Part shown: in pieces, positions 25,436-34,646 of the stretch
Layout of the letters: the number at the start of each line of letters is the position of its first letter
Position numbering within the stretch: the stretch's first letter is position 1
Source of the DNA: GCA-2693325 sp964011675
Lineage (GTDB): Bacteria; Latescibacterota; UBA2968; UBA8231
Reading direction: 5' to 3'
Length of the DNA: 64,000 nt
Assembly (NCBI GenBank): GCA_964011675.1
Contig: CAXGPR010000006.1
Coordinates: 1 to 64,000, forward strand
Notes under the pieces: generated by a model
The model's database searches: none
What the model was told of the DNA's origin: nothing
The model's input: only the letters and a program-made list of their open reading frames with translations
Program-made: the position numbers and the translations under genes

Positions 25436-27780
25436 CAGGAAATACGCTAACTGCCGTTGAACGACACGCGCTCGAACAGTCCCCTCTTGGAGACCTGTAT
25501 GTTCCAAGAGAAAAGATGCGAACGATTGTTGTAGACAACTTTCCCTCTCTGGGAAAGCTCGCAGCCATGCGCTTTATCGAATGGGTGCAGCACAACCCCG
25601 GCGGTGTTATATCGCTGCCCACTGGTAAAACCCCCGAGCACTTTATTCGCTGGGTGACGCATGTAATGAGCGCATGGGGCACGCCTGAAGTTGTGCGCGA
25701 ACTGGAGGCCAACGGCATAGATCCAGGTGTGAAACCGGATATGGCCTCTCTGCACTTTGTGCAGATTGACGAATTTTATCCCATAGATCCGGGCCAGGGA
25801 AACAGTTTTTTTTCCTATGTGAATAAGTTTTACATCGAGGGGTTTGGCCTCTCGCCTGAGCGAGCGCTGCTGATGGACTGCAACGAGATCGGTCTACTGC
25901 CCGGTCAGACGCTCTCCAGCGTTTGGGCAGATGGAGAGGTAGACCTGTCGCTGCGCAATCGAGCTGCGCAAACCGCGTTGGAGAGCACGCAGCAGCAGGC
26001 CCTGATGCGCATTGACCAGTGGTGCCAGCAATACGAACAGCGCATACGCGACCTGGGCGGCATTGGCTTTTTTCTGGGTGGGATTGGTCCAGATGGGCAC
26101 ATAGGGTTCAACGTGCGCGGGGCAGACCACTTTAGCACGACGCGTCTGACGGGGGTTAATTACGAGACGCAGGCCGCCGCCGCTGGGGACCTAGGCGGTA
26201 TTGAGGTCGCGCGCAAGCGACTGGTGATCACGATAGGATTGGGCACGATTGCCTATAACCGAGAGGCCTGTGCGCTCGTTATAGCAGCAGGTGAGGCCAA
26301 GGCGGGGATTGTAGCCGATGCGGTGGAAAGCGATCCGGACGTCTCATATCCGGCAACCGCGCTGCACAGTTTGCCCGGTGCGCGGTTTTACATAACGCTG
26401 GGGGCTGCTAAGCTTCTGGAGCGTCGTCAGCTCGATTTACTAGCTCGACAGGAGCAGGTTGACGATGAGACGGTAGAAAAGATCGTAGTCGACTTGGCCG
26501 TTGACTGTAATAAGCAGATTGATGCGTTAACAGAAGCTGATTTTGCTGATAGCGAATTCGCTGCAGCGCTCCTCGAGCGTCGCCCCGAGAGCGTAGGGGA
26601 GCTTACGCAAAGCGTGCGCAACAGGCTGATTTCCAAGATCGAGCGGGGTATGGATACGATGCAAGATACGCGTTTCTTGCACACGGAGCCCCATCACGAC
26701 GATCTGATGCTTGGCTATTGGCCTTACATCGTTCGGCACACCAGGCCCGATAGCAACACGCACTATTTCGTCTGTTTGACTGGTGGGTTTACGGCGGTCA
26801 CAAATCAGTTTATCTGTGACCATGTTGAACGACTGCGGCGCTTTCTCGACAGCGCTGACTGCGCTCTCCTCATGGACGAGGGTTACTTTGATCCGAGCAA
26901 TAGTCAGGGACGCAATCGCGACGTGTGGCAGTATCTTGACGGCGTAGCCGCTGACGATGAAGATCTGCGCAACGAGGGTATGGCGCGGCGCTTCCTGCGC
27001 AATCTGATTGATTTGTATGGGTCGATGGACCGCGCGGCGCTTAAGGAGCGCATCGGAGCTTTGGAGGACTATTTTTCTGCGCATTATCCAGGTCAAAAAG
27101 ACGAGTCCGACATACAGCGCCTAAAGAGCATGTGCCGAGAATGGGAAGCCGAGTGCACTTGGGGCTATTTGGGGTGGAACTGCGAAAGCGTGCGGCATCT
27201 GCGACTCAGCTTCTACACGGGCGATATTTTTACCCGCGAACCTACCGTCGAAGGCGACGTCGTTCCGGTGATCAACCTACTTGAAGAGGTCAATCCAGAT
27301 ATTGTCAGCGTCGCGCTCGACCCGGAAGCAAGCGGCCCAGATACCCATTACAAAGTCCTACAGGCGATCACCGAGGCGCTGCGGCGCTACGAGGCGACGA
27401 GCGGACGCTCCGATATAAAGGTCTGGGGCTACCGGAACGTGTGGTTTCGCTTTCATCCCAGTGAAGCAGACATCTTTGTTCCGGTCTCACTCAATATGCT
27501 CTCTGTTATGCACAGTGCGTTTATGAACACCTTTATCTCTCAGCGCGATGCGTCATTTCCTAGCTACGAGCACGATGGTCCCTTTTCCGAACTGGCACGT
27601 AAGGTGCAGGTCGATCAGTATCAGAAACTCAAAACGTGCTTGGGACGGGCTTGGTTTCACGAGCACCCGAGTCCGCTTATTCGAGCGACGCGCGGTTTGG
27701 TTTATCTCAAGGAAATGCCGTTGGGCGAGTTTTACGAGCGCAGTCGCACGCTTATGTTGGCGGCGGAGAATCGTCAATAA
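25432..27780 (+). CDS. NagB-like deaminase domain fused to PIG-L/LmbE-like deacetylase domain
   Basis: 782-residue bifunctional-looking protein. Residues about 25-340 are NagB-like: SLPTGKTP, FVQIDEFYPI, GGIGPDGHIGFN (D221, H223). The catalytic Glu found in FNEPG is replaced (FNVRG, V228). Residues about 410-780 are PIG-L/LmbE-like, with EPHHDDLMLGY (H421, D423, D424) as the zinc-binding HxDD motif; this family removes N-acetyl groups from GlcNAc derivatives. Long NagB-LmbE fusions are known from Bacteroidetes. Coupled to ackA by ATGA. The PIG-L half could make the acetate and amine that its neighbours use. Confidence 0.87.
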   Translation: MTGNTLTAVERHALEQSPLGDLYVPREKMRTIVVDNFPSLGKLAAMRFIEWVQHNPGGVISLPTGKTPEHFIRWVTHVMSAWGTPEVVRELEANGIDPGVKPDMASLHFVQIDEFYPIDPGQGNSFFSYVNKFYIEGFGLSPERALLMDCNEIGLLPGQTLSSVWADGEVDLSLRNRAAQTALESTQQQALMRIDQWCQQYEQRIRDLGGIGFFLGGIGPDGHIGFNVRGADHFSTTRLTGVNYETQAAAAGDLGGIEVARKRLVITIGLGTIAYNREACALVIAAGEAKAGIVADAVESDPDVSYPATALHSLPGARFYITLGAAKLLERRQLDLLARQEQVDDETVEKIVVDLAVDCNKQIDALTEADFADSEFAAALLERRPESVGELTQSVRNRLISKIERGMDTMQDTRFLHTEPHHDDLMLGYWPYIVRHTRPDSNTHYFVCLTGGFTAVTNQFICDHVERLRRFLDSADCALLMDEGYFDPSNSQGRNRDVWQYLDGVAADDEDLRNEGMARRFLRNLIDLYGSMDRAALKERIGALEDYFSAHYPGQKDESDIQRLKSMCREWEAECTWGYLGWNCESVRHLRLSFYTGDIFTREPTVEGDVVPVINLLEEVNPDIVSVALDPEASGPDTHYKVLQAITEALRRYEATSGRSDIKVWGYRNVWFRFHPSEADIFVPVSLNMLSVMHSAFMNTFISQRDASFPSYEHDGPFSELARKVQVDQYQKLKTCLGRAWFHEHPSPLIRATRGLVYLKEMPLGEFYERSRTLMLAAENRQ

Positions 27781-27784
27781 CGAG

Positions 27785-27800
27785 CATGCGCTAGCGCGTG
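27785..27800. repeat. 16-base near-perfect palindrome between the NagB-PIG-L gene and the epimerase gene
   Basis: CATGCGCTAGCGCGTG has a perfect ten-base centre (GCGCTAGCGC) and lies in a 45-base gap just after a stop codon. No T-run follows, so it is not a standard terminator. It could be an operator or an RNA stem; a very strong GGAGGAGGAG ribosome site follows it. Confidence 0.3.
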
Positions 27801-27825
27801 TAAAACGCCTCCCGGAGGAGGAGAT

Positions 27826-28659
27826 ATGCATATTGCCGTTACAGGTGCAGCCGGTCGTATCGGTCGCTATGTCGTACGCGATTTGCTGGCGGCTGGCCAC
27901 AGCGTGCAGGGCATTGATGCGGTCGCGGGGAGCGGTCTACAGGTCGACCTGACGGACGCGGGCCAAGTGTATGACGCGTTTGCTGGAGCCGATGCCGTGG
28001 TGCATATGGGTGCATGGGCCAATGCGGGTATGGTTCCAGATGTGCGGACGTATGGCGATAATACTGCCGGCACGTATAACGTCTTCCAGGCGTGCGCCGA
28101 CTTGGGTGTGCGGCGCGTCGTGTCGGCTTCCAGCAACCAGGTTTACGGGTTTTTTTCTGCACCTCCTCTCTATGCGCCGATAGACGAGGCGCACCCAACG
28201 CGCCCGGTCAACAGCTATGCCCTGTCTAAGCTCGCCGGAGAGCAAGCGGCCGAATACTTTTCTCGCACGCGGGGTATGGAGATTCTTTCCTTCCGCATTA
28301 TGGGCGCGCGTGTCCCGTCTGAACTGCCCGGTGATATAGCGCAAATCAAGTCGGACGAGGGCGCGGCTACCAAGCTGCTGTGGACGCGCAGTGATGCACG
28401 CGACATTGCGCTAGCGTGTCGATTGGCTGTAGAGGTCGAAAGGGTGGAGTCGGGCGCGTATAATATCACCGGACCGCGCGTTGTGCTCGAAGTGGAGACG
28501 CGCGAACTGCTGGCGCGCTACTGCCCTTCCACGGCAGTGCGCGAGGGATTGGTAGGGGCAGCCGCTCCGCTGAGCTGCCAAAAAGCCCAGCGCGCTTTCG
28601 GATACCAACCGCGCTATGCGTGGTCAGAATACACGTATCACCTGGAGGATAACGAGTGA
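27826..28659 (+). CDS. NAD-dependent epimerase/dehydratase
   Basis: 277-residue extended-SDR protein. Seen: GAAGRIGRYV nucleotide-binding motif at 7-16, VSASSNQVYG with active-site Ser, and NSYALSKLAGEQ with the YxxxK pair. It resembles small sugar epimerases and uronate-type dehydrogenases. The ATG is preceded by GGAGGAGGAG, one of the best ribosome sites in the window, which may restart strong translation within the operon. It overlaps the aminotransferase gene by four bases (GTGA). Confidence 0.87.
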   Translation: MHIAVTGAAGRIGRYVVRDLLAAGHSVQGIDAVAGSGLQVDLTDAGQVYDAFAGADAVVHMGAWANAGMVPDVRTYGDNTAGTYNVFQACADLGVRRVVSASSNQVYGFFSAPPLYAPIDEAHPTRPVNSYALSKLAGEQAAEYFSRTRGMEILSFRIMGARVPSELPGDIAQIKSDEGAATKLLWTRSDARDIALACRLAVEVERVESGAYNITGPRVVLEVETRELLARYCPSTAVREGLVGAAAPLSCQKAQRAFGYQPRYAWSEYTYHLEDNE

Positions 28660-29879
28660 GCAAGTTGGCTATCGACGGAGGGGAACCGCTGCACACCAAG
28701 CCGTGGCGCACAGGGGCTTTCCACGTGCGAGAAGAGCTCCGCGTACTGAGCGACGTGCTGTCCGGCCCCGCGCTGCCGATGGCGCGTGGACCGCGTGTCA
28801 TGAAACTGCGCGAGGACCTGCAGGCCTGCTACGGCATGCGCTATGCGGTGCCGGTTTCTTCTGGCAGTGCTGCTATTCACGTTGCGCTCTTCGCTGCAGG
28901 AGTTGGTGCGGGAGACGAGGTTATTGTCAGTCCGCTCACGGACTACGGCAGCATCATCGGGATCTTTCAGCTCAATGCAATTCCCGTTTTTTCCGACGTG
29001 CTGCCCGACAGTATTTTGATGGACGTCGCCGATGTGAAGAAAAAGATAACGCGCCGTACCAAAGCGATTATGCCGGTGCACAACGGGGGATACGCCGTTG
29101 ACATGCGCGCGCTCAATCGCCTCGCTAAAGCGCACGATCTCAAAGTAGTGGAAGACTGTGCACAGGCGCACCTAGCGGCGCTGGGTAAGAAGCACCTGGG
29201 TCAGTACGGCGATATCTCGGCTTGGAGCTTTAACGAGAGCAAGCACATGAAGGCGGGAGAGGGGGGATTTGTGCTGACCAACAAAAAAGCGCTGGCCGAA
29301 GCGGCGGACCTCTTTTCCGACAAGTGTTATCCGCGATTTCCGGGCGCTCCTCCCACGCCGGCTTTTCCCGCCCTCAACGTTCGCCTCGACGAAATTAGCG
29401 CTGCGCTGGCCTCAGTGCAGCTGAAATATCTGCCGGGGTGGATTGAGAAACGCCGTCGCTTTGCCGATGCCTTTCACGGGGAAATAGACGGCGTGCCCGG
29501 CATCTGTCCCGAGGCGCAGCCCCGGGGTGCGCGACCCAGCTATTGGTGGGTGAGTTTCGCCGTAGACAGAGAGCAGTTGGGTATTGATGCAAAACAGTTT
29601 TGTAACATGTTAAGCGCAGAGGGGATTCCGGCCGGGGCGCGCATTCAGCAGTATGTTCCCGGTTGGCAGGTGTTTCGCACGCTAAACGAAAATCCGGCCG
29701 CTTTTGCCAGCTACTGTCCGCAGCGGCTCGAAAAGGGATCTTTTCCGCTCGACGTAGCTCCCGTTGCTCAGCGGGCCGAATGGGTGATTGGTGCCGTGCG
29801 CATGACGCAGCACAACACGCCGGCCGAAGCGCGCGCAGCGGGGCGGGCGATTAAGAAAATTGTGAAGGCACTGATGTGA
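28656..29879 (+). CDS. DegT/DnrJ/EryC1/StrS-family aminotransferase
   Basis: 407-residue PLP-dependent sugar aminotransferase. Seen: the family's opening block with GGEP, VSSGSAAIHVAL for phosphate binding, VVEDCAQAH with the Asp that holds the pyridine nitrogen, and WSFNESKHMKAGEGG with K196 as the Schiff-base lysine. Starts with GTG. The placement between an epimerase and a FAD oxidoreductase, downstream of amino-sugar genes, is unusual for a family mostly used in biosynthesis of amino-deoxy sugars; some members act in catabolism. Confidence 0.9.
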   Translation: MSKLAIDGGEPLHTKPWRTGAFHVREELRVLSDVLSGPALPMARGPRVMKLREDLQACYGMRYAVPVSSGSAAIHVALFAAGVGAGDEVIVSPLTDYGSIIGIFQLNAIPVFSDVLPDSILMDVADVKKKITRRTKAIMPVHNGGYAVDMRALNRLAKAHDLKVVEDCAQAHLAALGKKHLGQYGDISAWSFNESKHMKAGEGGFVLTNKKALAEAADLFSDKCYPRFPGAPPTPAFPALNVRLDEISAALASVQLKYLPGWIEKRRRFADAFHGEIDGVPGICPEAQPRGARPSYWWVSFAVDREQLGIDAKQFCNMLSAEGIPAGARIQQYVPGWQVFRTLNENPAAFASYCPQRLEKGSFPLDVAPVAQRAEWVIGAVRMTQHNTPAEARAAGRAIKKIVKALM

Positions 29880-31444
29880 AAACGGACATACTGATTGTTG
29901 GGGGAGGAACTGGCGGCGTTGCGGCGGCTCTGAGCGCAGCGGCGCGTGGAAAGCGCGTAGTACTGACGGAAGAGACGGACTGGATCGGCGGACAGCTCAC
30001 CTCGCAGGGCGTGCCGCCCGATGAACACCCGTGGATAGAATCGTTTGGCTGCACGGCCCGCTATCGCCTTTTTCGCCAGCGCGTGCGACAGTACTACCAG
30101 CAGTTCTATCCACTCCGTCCCGAGGCCCGCGCCAATTCTCGGCTCAATCCGGGCGACGGTAGCGTTTCACGTCTGTGCGCCGAGCCAAGCGTTTATTTGT
30201 CTGCGCTGAAGAGTATGATGGCCTACGACGTAGCGCGCGGGATGCTGGAGGTGCGTTTGCGCACAAGGGCTACTGCTGTAGAGGTAGACGGCGACCGCAT
30301 CCGTGCCGTTCGCGTGCTCGACATGAATACGGGGCGCGAGGAGACGATTGAGGCCGCCTACATGCTCGATGCAACCGAGTTGGGTGATCTGATTGAAATG
30401 GCAGGCGTAGAATACGTTTCCGGTGCCGAATCGCAGGGGCAAACGGGTGAACTACACGCCAGCGCTAAGGCCGATGCAGAGAACGTACAGGCGCTCACAT
30501 GGTGTTTTGCAATGGGCTACGATCCCGATGGCGAACACGTTATTGATCGGCCGGGTGCCTACGGTCGTTGGCGAGATTACGATCCAGGTTTGACGCCTGC
30601 GTGGCCTGGGAAAATGCTCGACTGGACTTACACCCATCCTATTTCGCTGGATCCGATTACGGCGACCTTTGATCCAGCGCGCGGGGAGGGGTCGCTGTGG
30701 CGCTATCGTCGTCTGATAGGTCGCGCTCACTACGCTGTTGGCTGTGAGCCGCACGAGGTCGCGCTGGTAAACTGGCCGCAGAATGACTATCTCGAGGGAA
30801 ACATAATTGACAAGCCGCCTGAAGAGGTTGTGCATCATTTGCAGCAGGCGCGCGAGTTATCGCTCTGCCTGTTTTACTGGATGCAAACAGAAGCGCCGCG
30901 CGCCGATGGCGGCGTGGGTTTTCCCGGACTGTATCTGAGGCCCGACGTAATGGGAACCGACGACGGTCTGGCCAAAGCACCCTACATCCGCGAGGCGCGG
31001 CGCATACGCGCCCGCTTTACGGTCACGGAAGAGCACGTGGGGCGGGAAGCGCGCGGCAGCGATCAGGCGGCATCGTTTGGAGACAGCGTTGGCGTAGGCT
31101 GCTACCGCATCGATCTGCATCCGAGCACGGGCCGCGATAATTATATCGACGTATCGTCTCTGCCTTTTCAGATTCCGCTGGGTGCACTTGTGCCGGAGCG
31201 GATAGAGAATTTACTGCCCGCCTGCAAGAATATTGGCAGCACGCACATCAGCAATGGCTGCTATCGTCTACACCCGGTAGAGTGGAATATTGGCGAAGCA
31301 GCCGGAGCACTCGCCGCTTTCTGTATCGATGGTGGCCATGTGCCGCAGCAGGTGCACGAGAGCGAGGCGCTGATAGAACGCGTTCAGAATGTGCTCCGCA
31401 CTGACGGCTTTGAGCTAGAGTGGCCACAGGTCCATCCCGTGTAA
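29876..31444 (+). CDS. FAD-dependent oxidoreductase (FAD_oxidored family)
   Basis: 522-residue flavoprotein. Seen: dinucleotide-binding ILIVGGGTGGVAAALSAA at 5-22, then TDWIGGQLTSQG, a segment typical of the family, a DATELGDL segment where the flavin is sensed, and a C-terminal NIGSTHISNGCYRLHPVEW block. GTG start, overlapping the aminotransferase stop by four bases. No signal peptide. This family is common in polysaccharide- and sulfatase-rich genomes, with mostly unknown substrates. Confidence 0.87.
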   Translation: MKTDILIVGGGTGGVAAALSAAARGKRVVLTEETDWIGGQLTSQGVPPDEHPWIESFGCTARYRLFRQRVRQYYQQFYPLRPEARANSRLNPGDGSVSRLCAEPSVYLSALKSMMAYDVARGMLEVRLRTRATAVEVDGDRIRAVRVLDMNTGREETIEAAYMLDATELGDLIEMAGVEYVSGAESQGQTGELHASAKADAENVQALTWCFAMGYDPDGEHVIDRPGAYGRWRDYDPGLTPAWPGKMLDWTYTHPISLDPITATFDPARGEGSLWRYRRLIGRAHYAVGCEPHEVALVNWPQNDYLEGNIIDKPPEEVVHHLQQARELSLCLFYWMQTEAPRADGGVGFPGLYLRPDVMGTDDGLAKAPYIREARRIRARFTVTEEHVGREARGSDQAASFGDSVGVGCYRIDLHPSTGRDNYIDVSSLPFQIPLGALVPERIENLLPACKNIGSTHISNGCYRLHPVEWNIGEAAGALAAFCIDGGHVPQQVHESEALIERVQNVLRTDGFELEWPQVHPV

Positions 31445-31458
31445 TTAAGGAGCGCTAA

Positions 31459-32457
31459 GTGGAAAAAATGAAATTCGGTATTATCGGCTGCGGTGATATC
31501 GCCGCAAGTTCCTTCGCACCTAGCTTGCTTCAGTCGGAGCATGCCGAACTCGTTGCCGTATGCCGTCGAGATCTGGACGGAGCGCGCGCATTTGCGGAGA
31601 AATTTGGCGGCTGTGCCGCCTATGCTTCCGCCGAAGAGCTGTTTGCGGAGAGCGGCGTTGAGGCGGTAATCGTATCGACGCCGACAGATACTCACTGTGC
31701 CTACACAACGCTGGCAGCTCGAAGGGGCGTGCACGTGCTCTGTGAGAAGCCTATGGCCCATAATCGAGACGAGTGCCGTCAAATGGTTGAGGTTTGCCGA
31801 GAGCACGAGGTGGCGCTGGGCGTGGCCTATCGCCGTAGACTCTTTCCACAGGTATTGAAAGCAAAGGAGCTGATAGCCGACGGTCGAATTGGTCGCGTCG
31901 TATGCGTGCGCACTCACTACAGCGGTTGGATGGGAATCGAGCCCGGCGCTTGGCGACTGAGTCTGGGTATTGGCGGTGCAATGATGGAAATGGCTGTGCA
32001 CCGGCTCGAAGTGCTCCTAAACTTTGCTGCCGCGCCCGTCGAGGTGAGTGCGTTCGTAGAGACCGTCGAGCACGATTGGCCCGTAGATGACACGGATGCG
32101 ATACTCCTCAAATTTGCCGACGGTACGGTCGGTCTACATTCGACGCTTCTGTGTTCGAATCCGCGCCGCGATATGGCGCATATAGACGGCACAAAAGGGC
32201 GCATTATGATCGACGCGCTCGAGTTTAGCTCGCCCGTGCTCCGGTTGGAAACGGATAGTGGCGTTGAAGAAATCAGCGTAGATCCGCTGCAGGCGCCCTA
32301 TTTTGACCTGCCGATGATTGACGATTTTATAGGAGCAGCCCGTCAGGGCCGCATGCCGGTGTGTGACGGCTTGACGGGATACGGGGTGCAGGCCGTAGCG
32401 GATGCAGCCTTTGAAGCTGCTCGGACTAAACGCACCGTTGAGGTCGAACCCTTTTAA
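31459..32457 (+). CDS. Gfo/Idh/MocA-family oxidoreductase
   Basis: 332-residue NAD(P)-dependent sugar or inositol dehydrogenase type. Seen: FGIIGCGDIAAS at 6-17 for dinucleotide binding, STPTDTH, and VLCEKPMAHN with the catalytic-type EKP (E96-K97-P98). The C-terminal sheet domain is complete. GTG start with AAGGAG seven bases upstream. Fifteen bases after the FAD oxidoreductase gene. The substrate is probably a sugar or amino-sugar derivative of the same pathway. Confidence 0.9.
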   Translation: MEKMKFGIIGCGDIAASSFAPSLLQSEHAELVAVCRRDLDGARAFAEKFGGCAAYASAEELFAESGVEAVIVSTPTDTHCAYTTLAARRGVHVLCEKPMAHNRDECRQMVEVCREHEVALGVAYRRRLFPQVLKAKELIADGRIGRVVCVRTHYSGWMGIEPGAWRLSLGIGGAMMEMAVHRLEVLLNFAAAPVEVSAFVETVEHDWPVDDTDAILLKFADGTVGLHSTLLCSNPRRDMAHIDGTKGRIMIDALEFSSPVLRLETDSGVEEISVDPLQAPYFDLPMIDDFIGAARQGRMPVCDGLTGYGVQAVADAAFEAARTKRTVEVEPF

Positions 32458-32514
32458 CGCCGTTGACGTCTGCTGGTTAGGGGTGCTTCGCAGCTTGCGA
32501 TAGAGGATGTGCAC

Positions 32515-33234
32515 ATGGGCATACCGGACTCACTGGAATACTTCTTCTTAGCCGTTGTGCTGGGTGTGATTGCCCTCACTGGGCTGGCCATTCGCGCTAG
32601 TGACTCAGAGGGTGGTTCCGCTCACCTGCTCGTGGTTCGTTCCCTACTGCTCTGCGTTCTCTGGTTGGCAGTAGCGGGCCAGATGGCCCACGAGGGATGG
32701 CTGCGCGACTTTAGCGGTGCGTGGCCTGCGTTTGCCCTGCTTGGTCTCTGCGCGGTTGGACTCGTGTTTGCCCTGGCTTTTTCACCGCTTGGTCGACGAC
32801 TGCTGGAAGGCGTTGGGCCAGCGCTCCTCGTTGCATTCCAGGCAATTCGCGTGCCGATAGAAGCGTTTGTCCACCAGCTGTATCAGGCCGGCTATGCGCC
32901 CGTGCAAGTGACCTATGCGGGCCTAAACTTCGATATTTTTTCCGGCCTGACAGCGCCGGCTATGGGCTGGCTTGTATGGAGGAACAAGGTGGGACGCGTT
33001 ACGCTCTTATCTTGGAATGTATTTTGCCTGTTGTTGCTGTTTAATTCGCTCAGCCTCATGGCTCTTTCGATGCCGACACCGCTGCGACTCTTTGCCAACG
33101 AACCAACGTACATAGCCCTTACCTATCCACCCTTTGTGTGGTTGCCTACTTTTCTGCTGCCGGTGTCTCTGTTGGGACACTTGCTCGTTTTTCGCTGGAT
33201 ATGGTGGCAACGACGGGGACCGACGAGTGTATGA
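32515..33234 (+). CDS. Polytopic membrane protein of unknown function
   Basis: About 239 residues with six or seven predicted membrane helices (around 10-28, 42-62, 75-95, 102-120, 140-160, 165-185 and 205-230). I do not recognise the family. A conserved-looking polar stretch AIRVPIEAFVHQLYQAGYAP lies between helices 4 and 5. The ATG at 32515 has AGAGG eight bases upstream; a GTG at 32509 is too close to it. It overlaps the sulfatase gene by four bases, so it is part of the catabolic run and may be a permease or a membrane-anchored factor. Confidence 0.65.
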   Translation: MGIPDSLEYFFLAVVLGVIALTGLAIRASDSEGGSAHLLVVRSLLLCVLWLAVAGQMAHEGWLRDFSGAWPAFALLGLCAVGLVFALAFSPLGRRLLEGVGPALLVAFQAIRVPIEAFVHQLYQAGYAPVQVTYAGLNFDIFSGLTAPAMGWLVWRNKVGRVTLLSWNVFCLLLLFNSLSLMALSMPTPLRLFANEPTYIALTYPPFVWLPTFLLPVSLLGHLLVFRWIWWQRRGPTSV

Positions 33235-34625
33235 GTGACAAAATGAATATTGTGTTTATTCTGAGTGATGATCAGGGCATTTGGGCCAATGGCTGCTACG
33301 GCAATCCAGAGATCCGCACGTCTCATATCGACCGTTTGGCCGCTACCGGTATGCGCTTTGATAATTTCTTTGTCGCTACGCCCGTTTGTTCGCCGAGCCG
33401 CGCTACGTTTCTAACGGGTCGCATTTCATCGCAGCACGGCGTGCACGATTGGATACGCGAAGGCAATACCGGAGCCGATGCGGCGCTCTACCTAGAAGAT
33501 GAAGTCGCCTATACGGACGTGCTGGCCGAGCACGGTTGGCGCTGTGGTCTGAGCGGAAAGTGGCACCTCGGATACAGTCAGATCGCTCAACACGGATTTG
33601 ATCATTGGTTTGTGCACCAGAGCGGCGGCGGGGAATACAACGACGCGCCGATGATCCGCGACGGGGAATTGATTAAGGCGCCCGGCTATGTGACTACGGC
33701 TATTACCGACGATGCACTCGAATATATAGATCGCTCCGCAGAGCGTGCTGAGCCGTTCTATTTGAGCGTGCACTACACCGCTCCGCACAGCCCGTGGACG
33801 GGTCATCCGCAGGACATCGTCGACTCGTATGACGACTGTGCGTTTGACTCGTGCCCGCAGGAAGACATGCATCCGTGGGCCGTAGGCCATCCGCTCAGCG
33901 AGGGTTGCTTAGGCAATCGAGAGATGCTCAAAGGGTATTTTGCCGCCGTGACGGCGATGGATTTGGAGATCGGTCGTCTGCTGGATAGGCTGGAAGAGAA
34001 AGGGCTGCGAGAGCAAACCTTAGTTGTCTTTACCAGCGATAACGGCTTTAGCTGCGGCCAGCACGGTTTTTGGGGCAAGGGCAACGGCACGTATCCGCCC
34101 AATATGTATGAAAACTCGGTTAAGGTCCCTTTTGTGATAAGCCTGCCGGGTGCCATTGAACAAGGGGTCGTGCAACGCGAGATGGTCAGCGCATACGACT
34201 TTATGCCGACGCTGCTCGATTACGCAGGGCTGCCACTGCCGACGGGCCGCAATTTGCCGGGGCAGAGCTTTGCGCCGCTGCTGCGCGGCGAAGGACTCGG
34301 GCGGGATGAAGTGGTCGTATATGACGAGTACGGCGGCACGCGCATGCTGCGCACGCGCGAATGGAAGTATGTGCATCGCTATCCGGATGGTCCCTGCGAG
34401 CTCTACGATTTAGTCAACGACCCGGACGAACGCGTAAACAGAGCAGACGATGCGAGTCAGGTAGAACGCATCGGGGCGCTGCGCGGTCAATTAGAAGCGT
34501 GGTTTGCCCGCTATGTCGTTCCGGAAAGAGACGGACGCGATGCCCCGGTGCGCGGTTCTGGTCAGCTGCGTCCCATCGGTGGAAAGTGGAAAGACGATCC
34601 ACGTGCGGCTTTTGCAGAGAGATAG
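33231..34625 (+). CDS. Sulfatase (formylglycine-dependent, S1 type)
   Basis: 464-residue sulfatase cleaving sulfate esters. Seen: LSDDQG (D13, D14, calcium ligands), TPVCSPSRATFLTGR with Cys-type C53-S-P-S-R, where Cys53 must be converted to formylglycine, SGKWHLG, and TSDNGFSCGQHG. The start at 33231 gives an ATGA overlap with the preceding gene; the frame is open further upstream but without sulfatase sequence. No signal peptide is visible, which points to a cytoplasmic enzyme or export by another route. No maturation enzyme (FGE or anSME) is in the window. Confidence 0.92.
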   Translation: MSDKMNIVFILSDDQGIWANGCYGNPEIRTSHIDRLAATGMRFDNFFVATPVCSPSRATFLTGRISSQHGVHDWIREGNTGADAALYLEDEVAYTDVLAEHGWRCGLSGKWHLGYSQIAQHGFDHWFVHQSGGGEYNDAPMIRDGELIKAPGYVTTAITDDALEYIDRSAERAEPFYLSVHYTAPHSPWTGHPQDIVDSYDDCAFDSCPQEDMHPWAVGHPLSEGCLGNREMLKGYFAAVTAMDLEIGRLLDRLEEKGLREQTLVVFTSDNGFSCGQHGFWGKGNGTYPPNMYENSVKVPFVISLPGAIEQGVVQREMVSAYDFMPTLLDYAGLPLPTGRNLPGQSFAPLLRGEGLGRDEVVVYDEYGGTRMLRTREWKYVHRYPDGPCELYDLVNDPDERVNRADDASQVERIGALRGQLEAWFARYVVPERDGRDAPVRGSGQLRPIGGKWKDDPRAAFAER

Positions 34626-34646
34626 TTCACTGAGGAGAATGTGGCG

